NCBI RefSeq assembly: GCF_021018895.1
Contig: NC_079376.1
Span: 12,019,001-12,083,000 of the forward strand
Reading direction: 5' to 3'
Length of the DNA: 64,000 bases
From: Seriola aureovittata
Taxonomy: Eukaryota; Chordata; Actinopteri; Carangiformes; Carangidae
Below the pieces are notes generated by a model. It worked only from the letters and a program-made list of their open reading frames with translations, made no database searches and was not told the origin of the DNA. The position numbers were made by a program, and so were the translations under genes. Shown here piece after piece: positions 37,575-51,279 of the stretch (its first letter is position 1; each line of letters opens with the position of its first letter).

Positions 37575-39512
37575 CTGTGCAGCGGCAGGACTCAGCTGTG
37601 TATTTGCCGTTTCATCCACCCAAAGTTCAGCTGAGGACAGACTCGTACACTCGCTGCCTTGAGATTAGCCACAGTGTTTTGGAAGGCAGCAGACAGGGGA
37701 GAAGGCTGAATTTCAACCATTCAAAATGCATCCCATCTTTAATATGAAACAAATTTTGCTATTTTTACACAATGATACACAAGCCAAAAAAATTCAACCA
37801 TGATCTTTTCTGCCTATTCTGTCCTGTAATCTATTTAGGTATTTACAATGAATATAGGCACCATAGGAAGACCGTTAGGACTCATCAAAGATCAGGGAAG
37901 GATCACATATAGAGTTACACATCAGAGCAGAACAAAGGGCTAAAGGAGGCGAAAACGTTCATCTGAGACAGAGACGCTTCTCCGTGGTAATTCTGTTGAC
38001 ACATAAATGGCTAAAAGGCTATAGGCCTGGGGGGAGGATGGCTTGGACATAATGAGAAGCATGTAAGTGAGCATAATGAGAAGCAGAACGTATGTGGAGG
38101 GTTCCTACGTGCTCTGCATGTGCGAGGGCCAGCATATTTGTTAACTTGTATATGTTAGACCTTGCTCTCTTCCTTCAGATTAATGTCTTTGCTCATATTT
38201 TTTTTTCATCAGATGTTGCTTAAAAAGTACTAAACACTCCAATCAGTCTTCCCAAATGTTGACACTCGTTACAAATTGATAGACAATTGCCTTTCTGCAT
38301 TCCAGCCAATGTTCTCTGTCATGTCTCTTGCATTTACGTTGAGCTATTCCCTGAGGTTTCCATAAACTATGCAGTGAGGCCCTCTTTCTATAGCCTACAG
38401 TATGGACCCCTCTAGGAATCAGGAGGGGGGCTGTTAACCTAAAACAGCTTTCCCTTGCCAAAAAAACAACCTTTGAATGTCAGCCCAGCAGCTCCTTGAA
38501 ATAACCAGCAAAGAGCCTGAGTGAATGAGAGCCCACGGTTGATTTCCACATTAGCCTTTCACCCAAAAATCTTAAGGTTTTCATTTGTGAGGTGAGTTTA
38601 GATGACTGAGGAAGAACAAATACAGAACTATGCGAATACATTTTCTACAGCCGAGCTGAAAACACTTATCTACTTCACAGAAAAATTTACAGAGACATGT
38701 CGTACTAAAAATATCTATTCATATTCAAAGTTCACTTGGGTGACCCAGGTTTTTTTCATCTGCTTTGTGAATAATTTACAGTAAATTTCACACAAAGGCC
38801 TAACTCATGACTAATCATTTTTACTGTCTAGAGGAAATTATCAGGATTTGCAACAAGACTGAGGCTTTTTGAAAAGGGGCATGCTTTTGTGATTTGCTGT
38901 TGCATCAGTCACGTCTCAGCTTACATTGTAGAAGAAGTGATGCATTTCCAGTAGAGGCTTGGGACTAGTCAAGATACTTTTACTGGAAGCATCAAAGAAG
39001 GGTTGAAAACACGGTGACTCACTAAAGTTCAGCTGAAATAATACTGGTTCTGGTATATTGCACTGGTTGTTTCACAGCCAAGTCTAGGATGCATTATAGT
39101 TCAGTCTAACCTATATATATATCCTTTGCCACAGAGTTACTAAAACTACATTAATTCTTCTCAATTTCCATGGTATGCGACCATCTGAGAAAGGATTCAG
39201 CTCATACAGCTCATCATTTAAAAATAAAACCTTATTGGCATAAAATATGTAAGCCCTTTTCTTTCATTGCCAAAATTCATTTTAGCCAAGTATTATTCAT
39301 GAAATTGACATTTCTTTTCTCTAAAGCAAAGAATTTTGTTATGTAACTGAAAACTGAGGTCTCTTCATTTAATATGGCTGTCAGTCCTTTGCTTTTTGGG
39401 TGCAGGATGAAGACTGTGACGAAAATGTGTCACTAAGAATCGAATAGATTTTAAGTGTCGGCCTAACAAATGCAAAAGTGACATTCTGATGAACATATAT
39501 TGACAGTCAGCT
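37575..39512. other. Non-coding spacer
   Basis: No gene was recognised. A short local duplication (CATAATGAGAAGCA twice, about 38048-38085) is visible. Confidence 0.5.
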
Positions 39513-39830
39513 ATGAGACGTGACCAAATCAGTCCTGTTTTAGCCTCCTTACATTGGCTACCAGTATGTTTTAGGAATGAGTTCAAAGCTCTCTGTGGCT
39601 TCGCTCCTTGCTATATTTACGACCTGTTAGTCCGATACGAGACTGTACGGATCTTGAGATCCTCAGCAGAAATGATCTGCCGGAGGAAACAAGGCTTGTT
39701 TTTTATAGTCCAGTTAATCTTTTGCTACCCATATAGGTTCTTATATGGCGTTGTTGATTTTCTTTTTAGCTAAGGCTGTGAAATGTGCACTATATTGTTA
39801 TTACCATTATTGCTACTTGTACGGTTCAGC
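39513..39830 (+). mobile_element. 3' fragment of an L2-type LINE (broken reverse transcriptase ORF)
   Basis: The frame from 39513 reads DQISPVLASLHWLPVCFRNE, then FKALCGFAPCYIYDLLVRYE and RILRSS. This is the conserved C-terminal part of the ORF2 protein of fish L2/CR1-clade retrotransposons (pattern ITPVLASLHWLPV-FRI-FK...LAP-YL-DLL). A small internal deletion has removed residues normally present between FK and the ALNG-like motif. Downstream sequence (GGCTGTGAAATGTGCACTAT) resembles the degenerate L2 3' end. The element is 5'-truncated and inactive. The LINE class is confident; the exact clade less so. Confidence 0.75.
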
Positions 39831-42279
39831 ACTGTTCAGAGAACTGCATGTGAATGATTCTGGAAAAGTGTGGTATCACTATTCCTAGCCACTAGGTAAC
39901 AGATAAACTGTACCACAGTCTGCGACTGAACAAAGAAGTTAAGTAGTTGTTAAAGTTGTTAAAGATTCCCTCAAGACATGTTTAATACATATATAGCCTG
40001 TATTAAATAGTAATTTGTATCTGATATGATTTTTTTTTTTTTTAATTTAATTACATCTAATCCTTCTCCTTAATTGAAAAAAAAAAATCTATGAATATAC
40101 AAATTTCATTTCAAAAGTTTAACTACCAGACACAAGATGCCCCCTACTACATTCTTAGTGACTGTGCACTGGAGGCTTCCAATTCAACCACTTGTGAGGT
40201 CACAAAATCACGCTCATACGTACATGTTAAACTCAAAGTGACTACAAAGAAAAGTTCCCACTTCAGTTAATCCTATTATATATGAGGTGTTTCAAGTTTT
40301 AAATCAAGTGTTGTTCCAACTTTGGCCTGTTGATGTCCCACCTTCACCAGTTGTATTGCAAACGATAATCATACTGTTGGGGCTATGTCAATTTCAAACT
40401 GGGGGACAAAAGCACCTTTAGATCAGACTTATCAAATGGCACCATGATTTTCCCCATTTACCACCAGTCAAACTCAAGCCAACTGCTGACCTACCTATAA
40501 AGGTGTGAAGGTGTTTGTAAGATTTAATGGTGACATGATAAATTTGTTGAAGAAACAGCAAGGGATGCATTCATAAGAATTTCAAAAAGGTGTGAAAAAT
40601 GATGTGAAAACCTGTGTCATGCTGTGCTTGTGAGTAAATGAATCAGGCAAACAAACTGGTTCTGTTCAACACAGTTTGAAATGTATTTGGTGTCATGTTG
40701 CCTGTTATTGTCCTACCATCTTGCCAGTCGGTGGTGGGAGAGAAGTGAAACTTCTAAATGAGCTCCAGATCACTTTCAAGATGAGCAAAAAGAAAAGAAG
40801 GGAAAAGAACATCCAAACAAAACACAAATCCAAACAAAACACTTCCAGCACCTGCAGCACAGGCTGCACTCTGTTTCAGTCACAACTGAATGAGGTGATA
40901 TCAGGACGTTTTACAGGATGATGTCATAAAATTGAGGTTAACTGTTTAGACTATATGTAAGTCAGAAGAGAGAAGAATACAGAGATGAAATATAACAAGA
41001 CAGGCAATGAGGCAATGAGACACAGCGACTGATGTGCACAAATAATTTTTGTGCTTTTCTAATTTGTCATCTCTAGATTTTGAATTTCAGTGATTGGTTA
41101 CTGGCAATAAACGTTGACCTGAAAAGCTTTATTAATATCAAAACCTTAAAAGCACAATATCTCCACCAATTAATTGCAATCCTGCCCCAGCGGCAAGTAC
41201 TGCATCAGAGTTGGATGTAGTGACCAGTAGGTCACCTACCAAGTTAGGAGCCGAGAGCTGAAAAATCTACCATAAATGCTCCAGTCCATGTGCTCACTGG
41301 GGCCTGGGTTCAAAGCAGGGGCTTAATGTAATTCTCTAGCACAACAGGATCTGTATTAGTCCCAAAGAGGTCAGTGAGGTTAAGAGCCGCTAAGTAGTAG
41401 TGTTTAAATCCTTCCTAAGCTCAGCCACCACAATGCAGGGCCCCCCACACCCCACTGGACTCATTTCACCTCAGGGTGTGATTTGGACAACTGCAAAGGC
41501 AACTCACATGCAATCCTGATTTCCCGTACCTGCTGAAAGACATATTACACGCATCCACCAGTGAGTGCGGTTGGTTTGCTGTTGGTGCTTTGGTTTTGAC
41601 TTAATTGTTTAGTGAAGCTTGTTTACTTGAGCTCCAGTTTCACAGGTTATCTTGAGTTACGCGGACTCCAGGGGCTTAGATAGTGTATCACTGACTAATG
41701 TGACTGTTCTATCTACAGTCTAACTGTTTGTCAAAAATGGTTAAACGATTCCTGAAGTACTCCTGCCGTCTAGATCTTTACTGCAGCTACGTTCCTGCAA
41801 ATTGCCAAACAGATACTCGTAAGACAAACATCACAGCAAACACACAAGTTGTAATTTAAGACTCAAAATAAAAAAACGGGAGCCAGATTGCACACCTGAT
41901 GTTTGTCATAATTATGGACAGATTTACTTGAGATGTATCATGACATCAGACATTGGCATCAGCCACAACAGGCATGATCACTGAGGTAAGGAGGATGGTG
42001 ACCTGGTTACGGATCTACACCTTCAGGTCAGAGGACAAGGCGTCACAGTGCATTAGCAGAATCACTTTAGAACTTGACATAGTGCCCCATTAATACCTTT
42101 GCGACTGCAGGAGATGAAATGAAGATGGTAAAGCTCTGTAAATACATACTGCAAAAAAAAAGAAAAGAAATTAGATTAATGGTCATACTAGCAGGGATTA
42201 TTCTGTGACGCACAATGTTTTGTGCACGTTTTTAAACAGATAGAAGCAATCTGCATATGACAATGTCAGCCACTGGGTT
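39831..42279. other. Non-coding spacer
   Basis: No gene was recognised. It contains T and A runs at about 40031-40044 and 40078-40088, and small local duplications near 40815-40845. Confidence 0.5.
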
Positions 42280-42435
42280 GGTTGGTACAGCAATCTGGTC
42301 CAGTTTGAAATGTCTTATGGATTGCTGAGAAATTTGGTACAGGCATACAAGATCTTGAAAGAATCAGTCCAAATTTGGAGACGCCCTGAATTTTTATCCA
42401 GCGCCACCAACTGGTCAAAATTTCTACTTGCAACA
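42280..42435 (+). repeat. Dispersed repeat family C copy
   Basis: GGTTGGTACAGCAATCTGGT, GAAATTTGGTACAGGCATAC and ATCCAGCGCCACCAACTGGT, followed by CAAAATTTCTACTTG, match in order a common teleost repeat. The second copy in the window is at 4480-4600. Confidence 0.55.
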
Positions 42436-43596
42436 AAGAGGGTTCAGGACAATTCTAAAACTGATATTCAAATTCCAGTACCATAGAGTTTCTGCTAAAA
42501 CAATATATTAACATGGCATTGTGAGTTCTGAAAACCACATGAGTTTGTCATTCAAGTAGACTCAACCTCAATTAAAAGCAGTTACTGGACAAATGAGAGT
42601 TGGAGTCTGACAAGCTCTGATTAGTAAGCGACGTCATTTAAGTGTCTCAGGATGGAAAAGTGTCTCTCCAGCTTCATATATTCGGCTTTCTGGATTATTA
42701 CATCCTTGTAGAATACCTCTATTTGGTTCATTACATTTTAGTAACATGGACTGAGATTAAGTAGTTTAGATTAACATGTGGTGTAATTTTACCATAAAAG
42801 TTATATCAAATGTTAAATAAATGTTTGATATGTCCATTTTTAGACAGGAGGACACTTGTTCCTTCCAAGACCTTTTCAGAATACTGGTCTAAGTTGCATC
42901 CCCTATGGTGATGATTGTTTACCCAGTGCAGATTTACCTTGGATGAACCAAAGTATTTGGCTGCGGGTAGACGTGGGCGAGAGAGAAAGAAAGAGGGAGA
43001 GAGACAGAGAGAGAGAGAGACACAGAGCAGTGTGAGCGATCTGAGCAGGCTGAGCAGCAAGAGGTTGATTTATAATTAGAGTGAATGTCTGTTCAATACC
43101 CCTGCTGTTCTGGTGATGGCTCCATTGCATAGAGAGGCAGCTTTGCTGCTGTGAACTTAATTTGAATTCTGAAGCACCACACATCTTCCAGCATTTACCG
43201 ATAGCCTTGCATGGCTTGGATGATGAAGATTTTGAACAACATTTTCATTTTTGGATGCACTATACTATATCTTGGCTGTGACAGCCACTTGTAGCCTTCC
43301 GAAATATCAAAAATAACATGTCTAAAAGCATTTAAATGAATTATCAGACAGATTTATAAAAAGCACACAATAAGGTGCAAAAAAGCTAAAAGAAGTCAGA
43401 ATATCCAATTGTACAGACAACAATATCAGTGATCAAGTTACAGATAAAATCCATAATGTTTTTGGTTAACACAGTATACTGTTATTGTTATTATTATCTG
43501 TGTGGTGAAAAGATATGCAATTACTATGGTCAGACATGTTCTGCTGTAGAGAAATGTTTGTCACGTTTACAATGCTCCTGCCATCTTACTAATATA
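42436..43596. other. Non-coding spacer with GA-rich tract
   Basis: A GA-rich tract lies at about 42977-43026. No gene was recognised. Confidence 0.5.
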
Positions 43597-44145
43597 CAGT
43601 GCATTCAGAAAGTATTAAGCAGCTTCACCATTTTGACATTTTGTTATGTCGCTGCCATATACTAAAATCAAAAATATACTGTATACATTTTTCCCTCATC
43701 AATCTACACGTAATACCCCACATCTGTGCCTCGACACAATCCTGTCTCTGAGCTCCTCAGGCAGTTCCTTCCACCTCATGGCTTAGTATTTTGCTCTGAT
43801 ATGCATTATCAGCTATCTTTCCAAATCATGTCCAAGCAATTGAATTGACCACAGATGGATTCAAGTCAAGGTGTAGAAACATTTCAAAGATGATCAAGAG
43901 AAATGGGAGTCATGTGCTAAATATCAAGTGCAATAGCAAAGTGTCTGAATACTTCTGTCAATGTGGTATTTCAGCTTTTCCTTTTTAATAAATTTACAAA
44001 AAAAAAAAATTAAAATTCTGTTTTCTCTTTGTCATTATGGGGCAGTGAGTGTAAATTGATGAGGGGTTGTTTTTGTTTTTTTTACCATAAGGTTGCAACA
44101 TAAAATTCAAAAGTGAAGGGGTCTGAACACTTTCTGAATGCACTT
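43597..44145 (-). mobile_element. Internally deleted Tc1/mariner transposon (549 bp)
   Basis: The element has Tc1-type inverted ends (CAGTGCATTCAGAAAGTATT on the left; GTGTTCAGACCCCTTCAC in the right end, read on the minus strand) and is flanked by TA at 43595-43596 and 44146-44147, the target of this superfamily. On the minus strand from the ATG at 43777-43779 it keeps the first ~19 codons of transposase (KELPEELRDRIVSRHR, start of the paired-type DNA-binding domain). The catalytic part is missing, deleted up to the far inverted repeat. It is non-autonomous and diverged. The terminal base of the right repeat is substituted. Confidence 0.9.
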
Positions 44146-44739
44146 TATTTGTCTGTTACGAGATTGATGGAAGACATTTTCACTGTATAGCAACAAAAAC
44201 AAAGCGCAAAGACATTGCACTGCAACACTACTCTATCATCTTTGAAAGTTACAAACTCGAGTTAATCCTATTCAATTAGCATATCCTTGATGCCAGGTCA
44301 TAAACATTACAGCATCATAAAACACTTATCTGATTCATGAAACATTCTCGTGTCACCAAAATAAGCACAGCTCAGGCAATAAAGGACCATGTGGAATTGA
44401 TTTACACACCATGACACACCTATTCTTATGACTGTTTGGTAACTCTTTGCCTATGAAAAGAAAGTTTTGGCACAGCAAAATTTAAAATCATTTACATGCA
44501 AAGTATAGAATGCAGCCCAGAAAAAAATCCAAGAGGCAGAGATTTCAAGAGAAGCATATGCTGACATTTAGGTTGCAGTGATTCCTGCCAAGATGTGAAT
44601 GTTATTTGGCAGTCTTAAAATGGGATTAAAAACAATTATGTGAGCCAACTGTGTTATCTATCAGCAGTGTTTAAACTGAAAAACTATCTTTGAAATTAAA
44701 CTTTGAATCACTATGTGAGTAACTTGTGGGCAGAAGGCT
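44146..44739. other. Non-coding spacer
   Basis: No gene was recognised. Confidence 0.5.
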
Positions 44740-44950
44740 AGATACAATCACATTTACGCCGACCAATTGCCAATTTCAAGTTTTCCACTGACATGCATAT
44801 CTTTGGCATACAGTGGCAAGAAGCCAGAGTAATCAAAGGAAACCCAGGGAGACACAAGGACACAAGCACAGAAAGACACCGACCAGCCAATCAACAGTGC
44901 TAACCATTGAGCGGCTATGCCCACCCTTAGTAATAACATCACATGCTCTA
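44740..44950. repeat. Degenerate dispersed repeat
   Basis: AAAGGAAACCCAGGGAGACA, then CACAGAAAGACACCGACCAG, and AACAGTGCTAACCATTGAGC recall a very common teleost repeat that contains AGTGCTAACCACTGCACC. It is strongly diverged and the left border is unclear. Confidence 0.4.
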
Positions 44951-45344
44951 AACAGCCAGTGCGCACACATCAAAACTATCAAACCGTAGACGTATCAAAC
45001 ACATCCCATCAACAGAATTAAAGGGCAACACACACCAGTGGCATATTGTGTGTGTCAAAATGTCCACACCGGTTGTTTTTTTTTATGTAAGCCTACACAC
45101 TATCACCAGGGGTTGATGTTCATCAACTCATCAGGATACACCATGACAACATGTATCAACTCTTCAGAAAAGCAGAAGTTTCTTCACATTTGACACATCA
45201 CAGCTGCTGTGCCTCAACTACTTTTCTACGGTCTGTCACTTCCAGTGTGTGTACAGATGTTGCATTGAAGCAGTGCTCCCTGATGCGTGTCAGCATGTTG
45301 CACTTAAGAGTCCATGGCCAGCCCAGGATTCAACTCGAGCTCCA

Positions 45345-45610
45345 ATGATTACTTGAATAATTGATTGACAGAAAATGAATAAGCAAGTATGCTGAGAGTC
45401 AATTAATTGTTTCAGACAACTTTCAAGTAAAAATGCCAAAACATTGGATGGTTCCAGCTTCTCCAATACTCAGAGTTCTCACATTTCACAGCTCTCTGGG
45501 TTTTGGACTGTTGGTAAAACAAAAAAAGCTATTTGAGGACAACACTGAGTCTGGCAAACAAAAAACTAGTTGATTGGTTGAAAAAGTAAGTGGTCGATTG
45601 ATCAATACCA
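45345..45610 (+). repeat. Dispersed repeat family A, best copy
   Basis: It runs from CAATGATTACTTGAATAATT through AAATGCCAAAACATTGGATG, GTTCCAGCTTCTCCAATACT, GGGTTTTGGACTGTTGGTAA to GTGGTCGATTGATCAATACC. All blocks of the family are present in order, over about 265 bp. Non-coding. Confidence 0.6.
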
Positions 45611-48600
45611 ACATATACAAACATTTCAATTTAACAAATAGACTCCTACACCAGAGTTGCAACAGCTTAGTAGTACAGTGTCATGTGCAGCTTTTGGTAC
45701 AATTACCAATGCATCACTGATGCTTTTTACAACCATACCCAATTTGCTCATTTATACATAAAGCATAAATGTCTACACCAGATCATAGTGTGGATATTAA
45801 ACAACCACACCTGGAGACACTGTGAGTATGCAGGTATTTGCTTGCAGCGTCATACCCAACAGCTGTCCAAGAACGTGCTGAATTTTATGAGGAGTTTACT
45901 GCCAATTGTTCTCATTACTCTGACATCAACATACAAAACACCACTGATACATGGTAGGCTGTAGGGGAATTGCTGTCATGAATTCTCCCAGTCTCTATAC
46001 CACCCAAGAGGCTTGTTTGTCTGTTACATACAGTCTTTTTTTCTGAACAAGTTCCAAGTGTAAACTGCCAGTCATATGTAAGTAGTCATAATAGCTTTCT
46101 GCATGATTCTGTTTGCTCTGCGGCAAGACTTTCACTTATAAACACTGGCGATATACATTCTGTTATGTGAATATGGGAGTTTACTGCTGAGGTTCAGGCA
46201 ATTACAGTAAAGAATGTGTGTATCTATGATGTCTGAAAAGTTTTCTTTAAAGAGCTATATAAACATTTAATAACTATACATAACACTAAAAAGGCCAGTT
46301 GGTGATGAATTAACTTTCCATCCTTCCCATAGCTGGCTCGAATTTGATTCAAATCTCCAGGATATTTGGCTCATAAAAGAAAACGGTACCCTTTTGCACC
46401 TAATAAAACACAAATTAACCCACACCCTCATACAGTATTTCAGAAGAAACTGCAGGTTATGGAGGGGCATATAAATAGTTGCGCGACCCCAGCTTTCAGC
46501 TCAACTTTCTTAAATTGTCAGTATGCCACGCCATATAGGATGGAGATGTATATAACTCTACAAACATGGTCATTACTGAGGTGTCAGTGTGAACATCTTG
46601 CCTTTTCATTAATGTGATAATTAAAGCTCGAGCCACTAAACTCCCACATTCAAGCAATATTCATAAAGCAGTATCCATTAAAATGACACACCTTAAGATG
46701 CGTTACATAGATGTCTTGTAAAGTTTGCAGGCCTCCATATGATTACAGATTTAAATATTTTTGATCAGTGGCCGTCAGTAACTTTCAGATATGCTCTCCT
46801 TTAACATTCTGTTTCATCGCAGACTGGTAAATTGACAGAGGAGATGTGTAAGATATGTGAGGGGCTGAGTGCAGAACATGTGCAGGGACTCAAACTTATT
46901 CACCATATGGAGAGATCAGTGGGAGACATGAATGCAATAAAAGCAGAAATGTCAGAAAAACAGGTTGTGTGTGGGAGGAGTGCATGTCAGTTCAATAGTT
47001 AGTATGTTGGACATTTTCTCAATCACTGCTAAACGCGACTGCAGAAAATGTTTACAAATAGGTTGATCATTTCGACTGCTACTATAAAAACTACTTTTGC
47101 TTTTTGAGCTTTCAGTCAAATACATGCAGAAAGCATCCTCAGCAGAAGTAGAGTATGGGGATAAATTATTTTCCTTACAAAAATTTAACAGCCTTTCCAT
47201 TTAACACATCACACTAGGGATCCAACAACCAATACCAATTCTGATAATTCAACTCTATTCACATGACCCTACTCTTTTTCCCAAACTTAAAATTTGGATT
47301 TAATTGGAAACAAGTTCATGTAAGGTAACATGAGGCCAAGGATTGCTACAGCACGACAAACCCCGCTGTCTGCTGTGACTGAATGACTGTGGCTGATAGT
47401 GGAAACATTTAATTTCATAATACATTAATTAAGAAACTGCATTAAACATGAATCTGTCAAACCCTATCTCAAACTATTAGCTACATTTACTGTTGTTAAT
47501 ATTGATTTTGTTGTTGACAATCAATCAAAGCACTATATTCTCATTGTGTCTTGAGTCCTAACATGTCTGAATGGAATATAGTCTGCAAATAATTTGCAAA
47601 ATACATTTTATCTTTTCAGTCTTTTTTCCAGTCCAATTCGATGGTAAAAAAAAAATCAAAGCATAAAGGAAAAAGGTTGCAAGAGTTTTCAAAGAGATTG
47701 TGCCCCCCAACAAAATATATCTTTTATGTTGTGCCATTTTCTTACCCCTGGCTGAATCTCAAGCACTTTAAATGAATTGCCTGAATGGTTGAAGACTGTT
47801 AGGGGCCCTAAACAAGATGCACTGACCACAATATCGAAGTATTGAAGGGATTTAATATAGAACATCTGCCAACAGATTTTGTTATGACACTTTAACAGTA
47901 TTAATCTGAACTGTGTTTCCTAACGTGTTAATTCTGTAAAATTGTTTAACTATAACTGTATTATAGAACACAGTAAAAAATCTAATCATATAATTTACTC
48001 TGTGACAAACTGTATTGTAAGAGCCTCTTACGCTGTCAGGCGTAGTTCTTTGGTTTCATGATCACAGGAATGTGTCCATACAAGGACATATACAGTAAAT
48101 GCCACTGTTACAGCATATGATGATTCATATCCCATTCAGCCATGGGTTACATATGTAGTATGTTAAAGGACAAACATCATTGTAAATAATGTAAATATTG
48201 TCCATGTTAAGCCATCTCAAATGTGCATTTCATAAGGTCTACCTCCATGTTTCTCCAAACAGTTCACTCTTCCAGGCTGTAAATCAAGCATAAATAAAGC
48301 AAAATGTTAAACCTTGCAGACAGTGCAGAGAGGTTCAGTTACCACTGATGTAAACATTATGATGGGCAAGACACGATCTTAACCACAATGAATGCACTAT
48401 GAGGGTCTGTGTCTCCTGGGTTTTTGTACTTATAGTGTATAGAGTACTAAAAATTATGTAAACAACAATCCATCCCGTCTGCCAGAAGGTCTTGTTCAGT
48501 TTGAAAGGTCAGAGGTAGGCTGGGTTCAAGCTAACAGTGCCAACTTAGTTCAACAGTGTAAGGTGTTTTTGTGAAATTATCCATCAGTTGTTTTAAGAGG

Positions 48601-51279
48601 TGTTTATCAGAGAAAAGACTATTTGTCAGTCTGTCTTTACACAACCGATTCATCACTTAAAGGGTTGTATGTATATTCATTATCAATAAATTAATAAAGC
48701 AAACTTACAAATAGCTCCTTTAACTGCTACTAGCAAGATGAACAGTATTGTTGTAGATGCCAAGGTCTTCTTTTGATGACAGGTGAACTAACTAGCCTGA
48801 AGTTGATTAGCAGGATCACTCTTGACTGCTGTATTTTATGCGCTCTGAGTTAACCTCCACATCACCCCCAGCAGCGAGTTACTCTCCACATCACCCAAAG
48901 CAGCCACCCACTCTATTTTTCTATTTTTGTTGAGATTTAGTGTGTCACATTCTAGTGAGTTACTCGTGTGCACAAAATGACAGAAATCAAAAATTACATT
49001 CAAGCTACGGGTAAACACCATACAGAAATATCTAGAAATGTGTTTCTAATTTGTTCTAATTTGAATGCTGAATGTCCTGGTTGTTGCCACAGTGCATGAA
49101 CCCATGGAGAAAACTGTAAAATATTAATTCATTGAGGATTTAGCTTTGCTAAGCCTTTTTTACTTCATGTTTCATCATGCAGTACATTTCATGCCAACAA
49201 AGCTGATAGTAAAAGAGATAGTTAAAAACACATCTCAGTGTCTTTTTATCTCGCCATGATTCTATTTTATACTGTATCTAAACTTAATTGTCTCTGGGCT
49301 TATACCTAAACATAAAACCATTTCCAAGCAAAACCCTACCTTCTGGTTTTGAGGTGGCACCCATAAACACACTGCTGGGCCTCCACAAACAGATGATTTG
49401 ATGATTTGACATGAGTCTGGATTTGTTGGTTCTTTAAAGCAGATTCAGCATTCATCTGGACCTGTTGTCAGAGCAACAAGTCCTTAAACCCAAGCCTGCA
49501 AAAATGCAGCTCATTAACAGTTAGCTGGATCAGGACCAATATGTTTTGGGATGAACCCTATGTACATATATATATATAAAAATATATAAACTCATTAATA
49601 ACTCTAAATTTTCATAACTAAGAGAACAAAATAAAAGTTTGTAAATAAAAGAAAATTTAATTAAAGGACTATTAAAAGATGAATGGAGCCATCTGACATT
49701 AAAATGGGAAAACTTAAACTTAATATGAACTGTAGAATTCACCTGTCCTAAAATTTCTCATGCAATTTAAACATGCTTTTTGAGAGATTCTCAGTAAGAT
49801 TTAATTTTTATAGCAGTCTAATGATGAGTGGAAAACATAGAGCACAATGAAGAACAAAATAAGACTAGTAACAATGCAGAAACACAAGAAACAAGACTTA
49901 TGCTAATGAATCTATTGCTCCTTTGCATGATGAGAGGGTTCCTGACACACCATGCACTTGCAATCAAATGATCAGCACTCAACCCATCATATGAATGCTG
50001 ATCATAGTTTCAACAAGAGTGGACGTTGTTTCAAGTTTAACAAATCAATCCTCAAACTGTGTTAAAAAAAACAAATTAGCTATGAGAATAAACAGGATTA
50101 CTTTAGAGTCACATTTGAAGAAAAGATCCCTGGTGTCTTTCATGAGCACAACATGAAGCTGAAAAATCTCCAGATGGTCTATTTCCTGAAAAAGCCTTTA
50201 ATACACTACATGGTTTCCCCAAGGAAATTGTTTAGCCAATGTGATAAGCCACCCAGACCCTGATACATCTCATTTCGTCATCAGCCTATGCAGTCACACT
50301 CGTTCAATATGTGGCGTTTTTTTGTGTGAAATAGTGCATCTCCTAGATGGTTTCCTTAAAGATTAATGTTTTATTACATGAAAGCGTATTCATTTTAGCA
50401 AAAAGACCATCGTGTTTCACATAACTTCACATTTTTGAGCCAGTAATTTGGGAATACATCACCACTTAGATGGAAACTTTGTTGCTGTATAGCCTATAAA
50501 CCATTGTACAGTTCGTGATCTAAGTTCAGTCTGTTTCCTCACATGGAACAGATTTATTGTGTGGAAATACAGTACATACAGAGTTGATATTTGGCAGCAT
50601 TTGACCCTGACCAAAGCTCAGCAGAACAAACATTTGGGAGTGATGATTATAAGGTTAAAGTTGGCATTGGCATGAGTGCAGCCAAGTGTGGTAGCAGCTT
50701 AAACCACTGAGAAAGAGCTCAGTAGTTTAACAAGTTTAAAGCAAACTGACCATCAACTCACATTGTGAGTTGAAACATTTCGTTGATTCTCAGCAGATTA
50801 TGAAAGTATGGATAAAAATATGTAAACATGACTACCTGTTCATAAGTCCTATATTCAGAAGACATGTTGAGTTTCCCATTATGCTAGTATTATGACAGCA
50901 GCCATATTTGCACATCGTCAAAGTTGTAATATTACCCTCCTCTACAGACCCAGGATTTTAGAGTAAACAGGAAATGGGGGGGGGGAATGTGCCCAAGAAC
51001 AAATCAGGCCACAACAGTCAAAACACTGTTGAAATATCACCACTAATCAGCAGCATGAGAGCATCATAATGCGTGCCAATCAACAAACAACAGAAAACTA
51101 ATCTCAGCCATGACAAGAAAATTAGTTAATTCACAGTTAACACCAAAGCAAATTTAAAAAGGCCTGTTGCCTCCTTGGTAATTGATGTTGACAGTTACGT
51201 TAAAGCATGTTAGCATTAGCAGCTAATACCAGAAACGTTATGAGCCTAACACTTAGCTTGCTGAAGTGAAGCAGTAGCA
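45611..51279. other. Long non-coding spacer
   Basis: About 5.7 kb of AT-rich sequence without a recognisable exon, RNA gene or large element. A near-repeat of CTCCACATCACCC occurs twice at about 48855-48895, and a short (AT)n is at about 49565-49590. A run of ten G is at about 50977-50986. Confidence 0.5.

Noticed and set aside
37386..37662. Arginine/glutamate- and serine/leucine-rich open frames
   Set aside because: These are translations of the GA/CT microsatellite.
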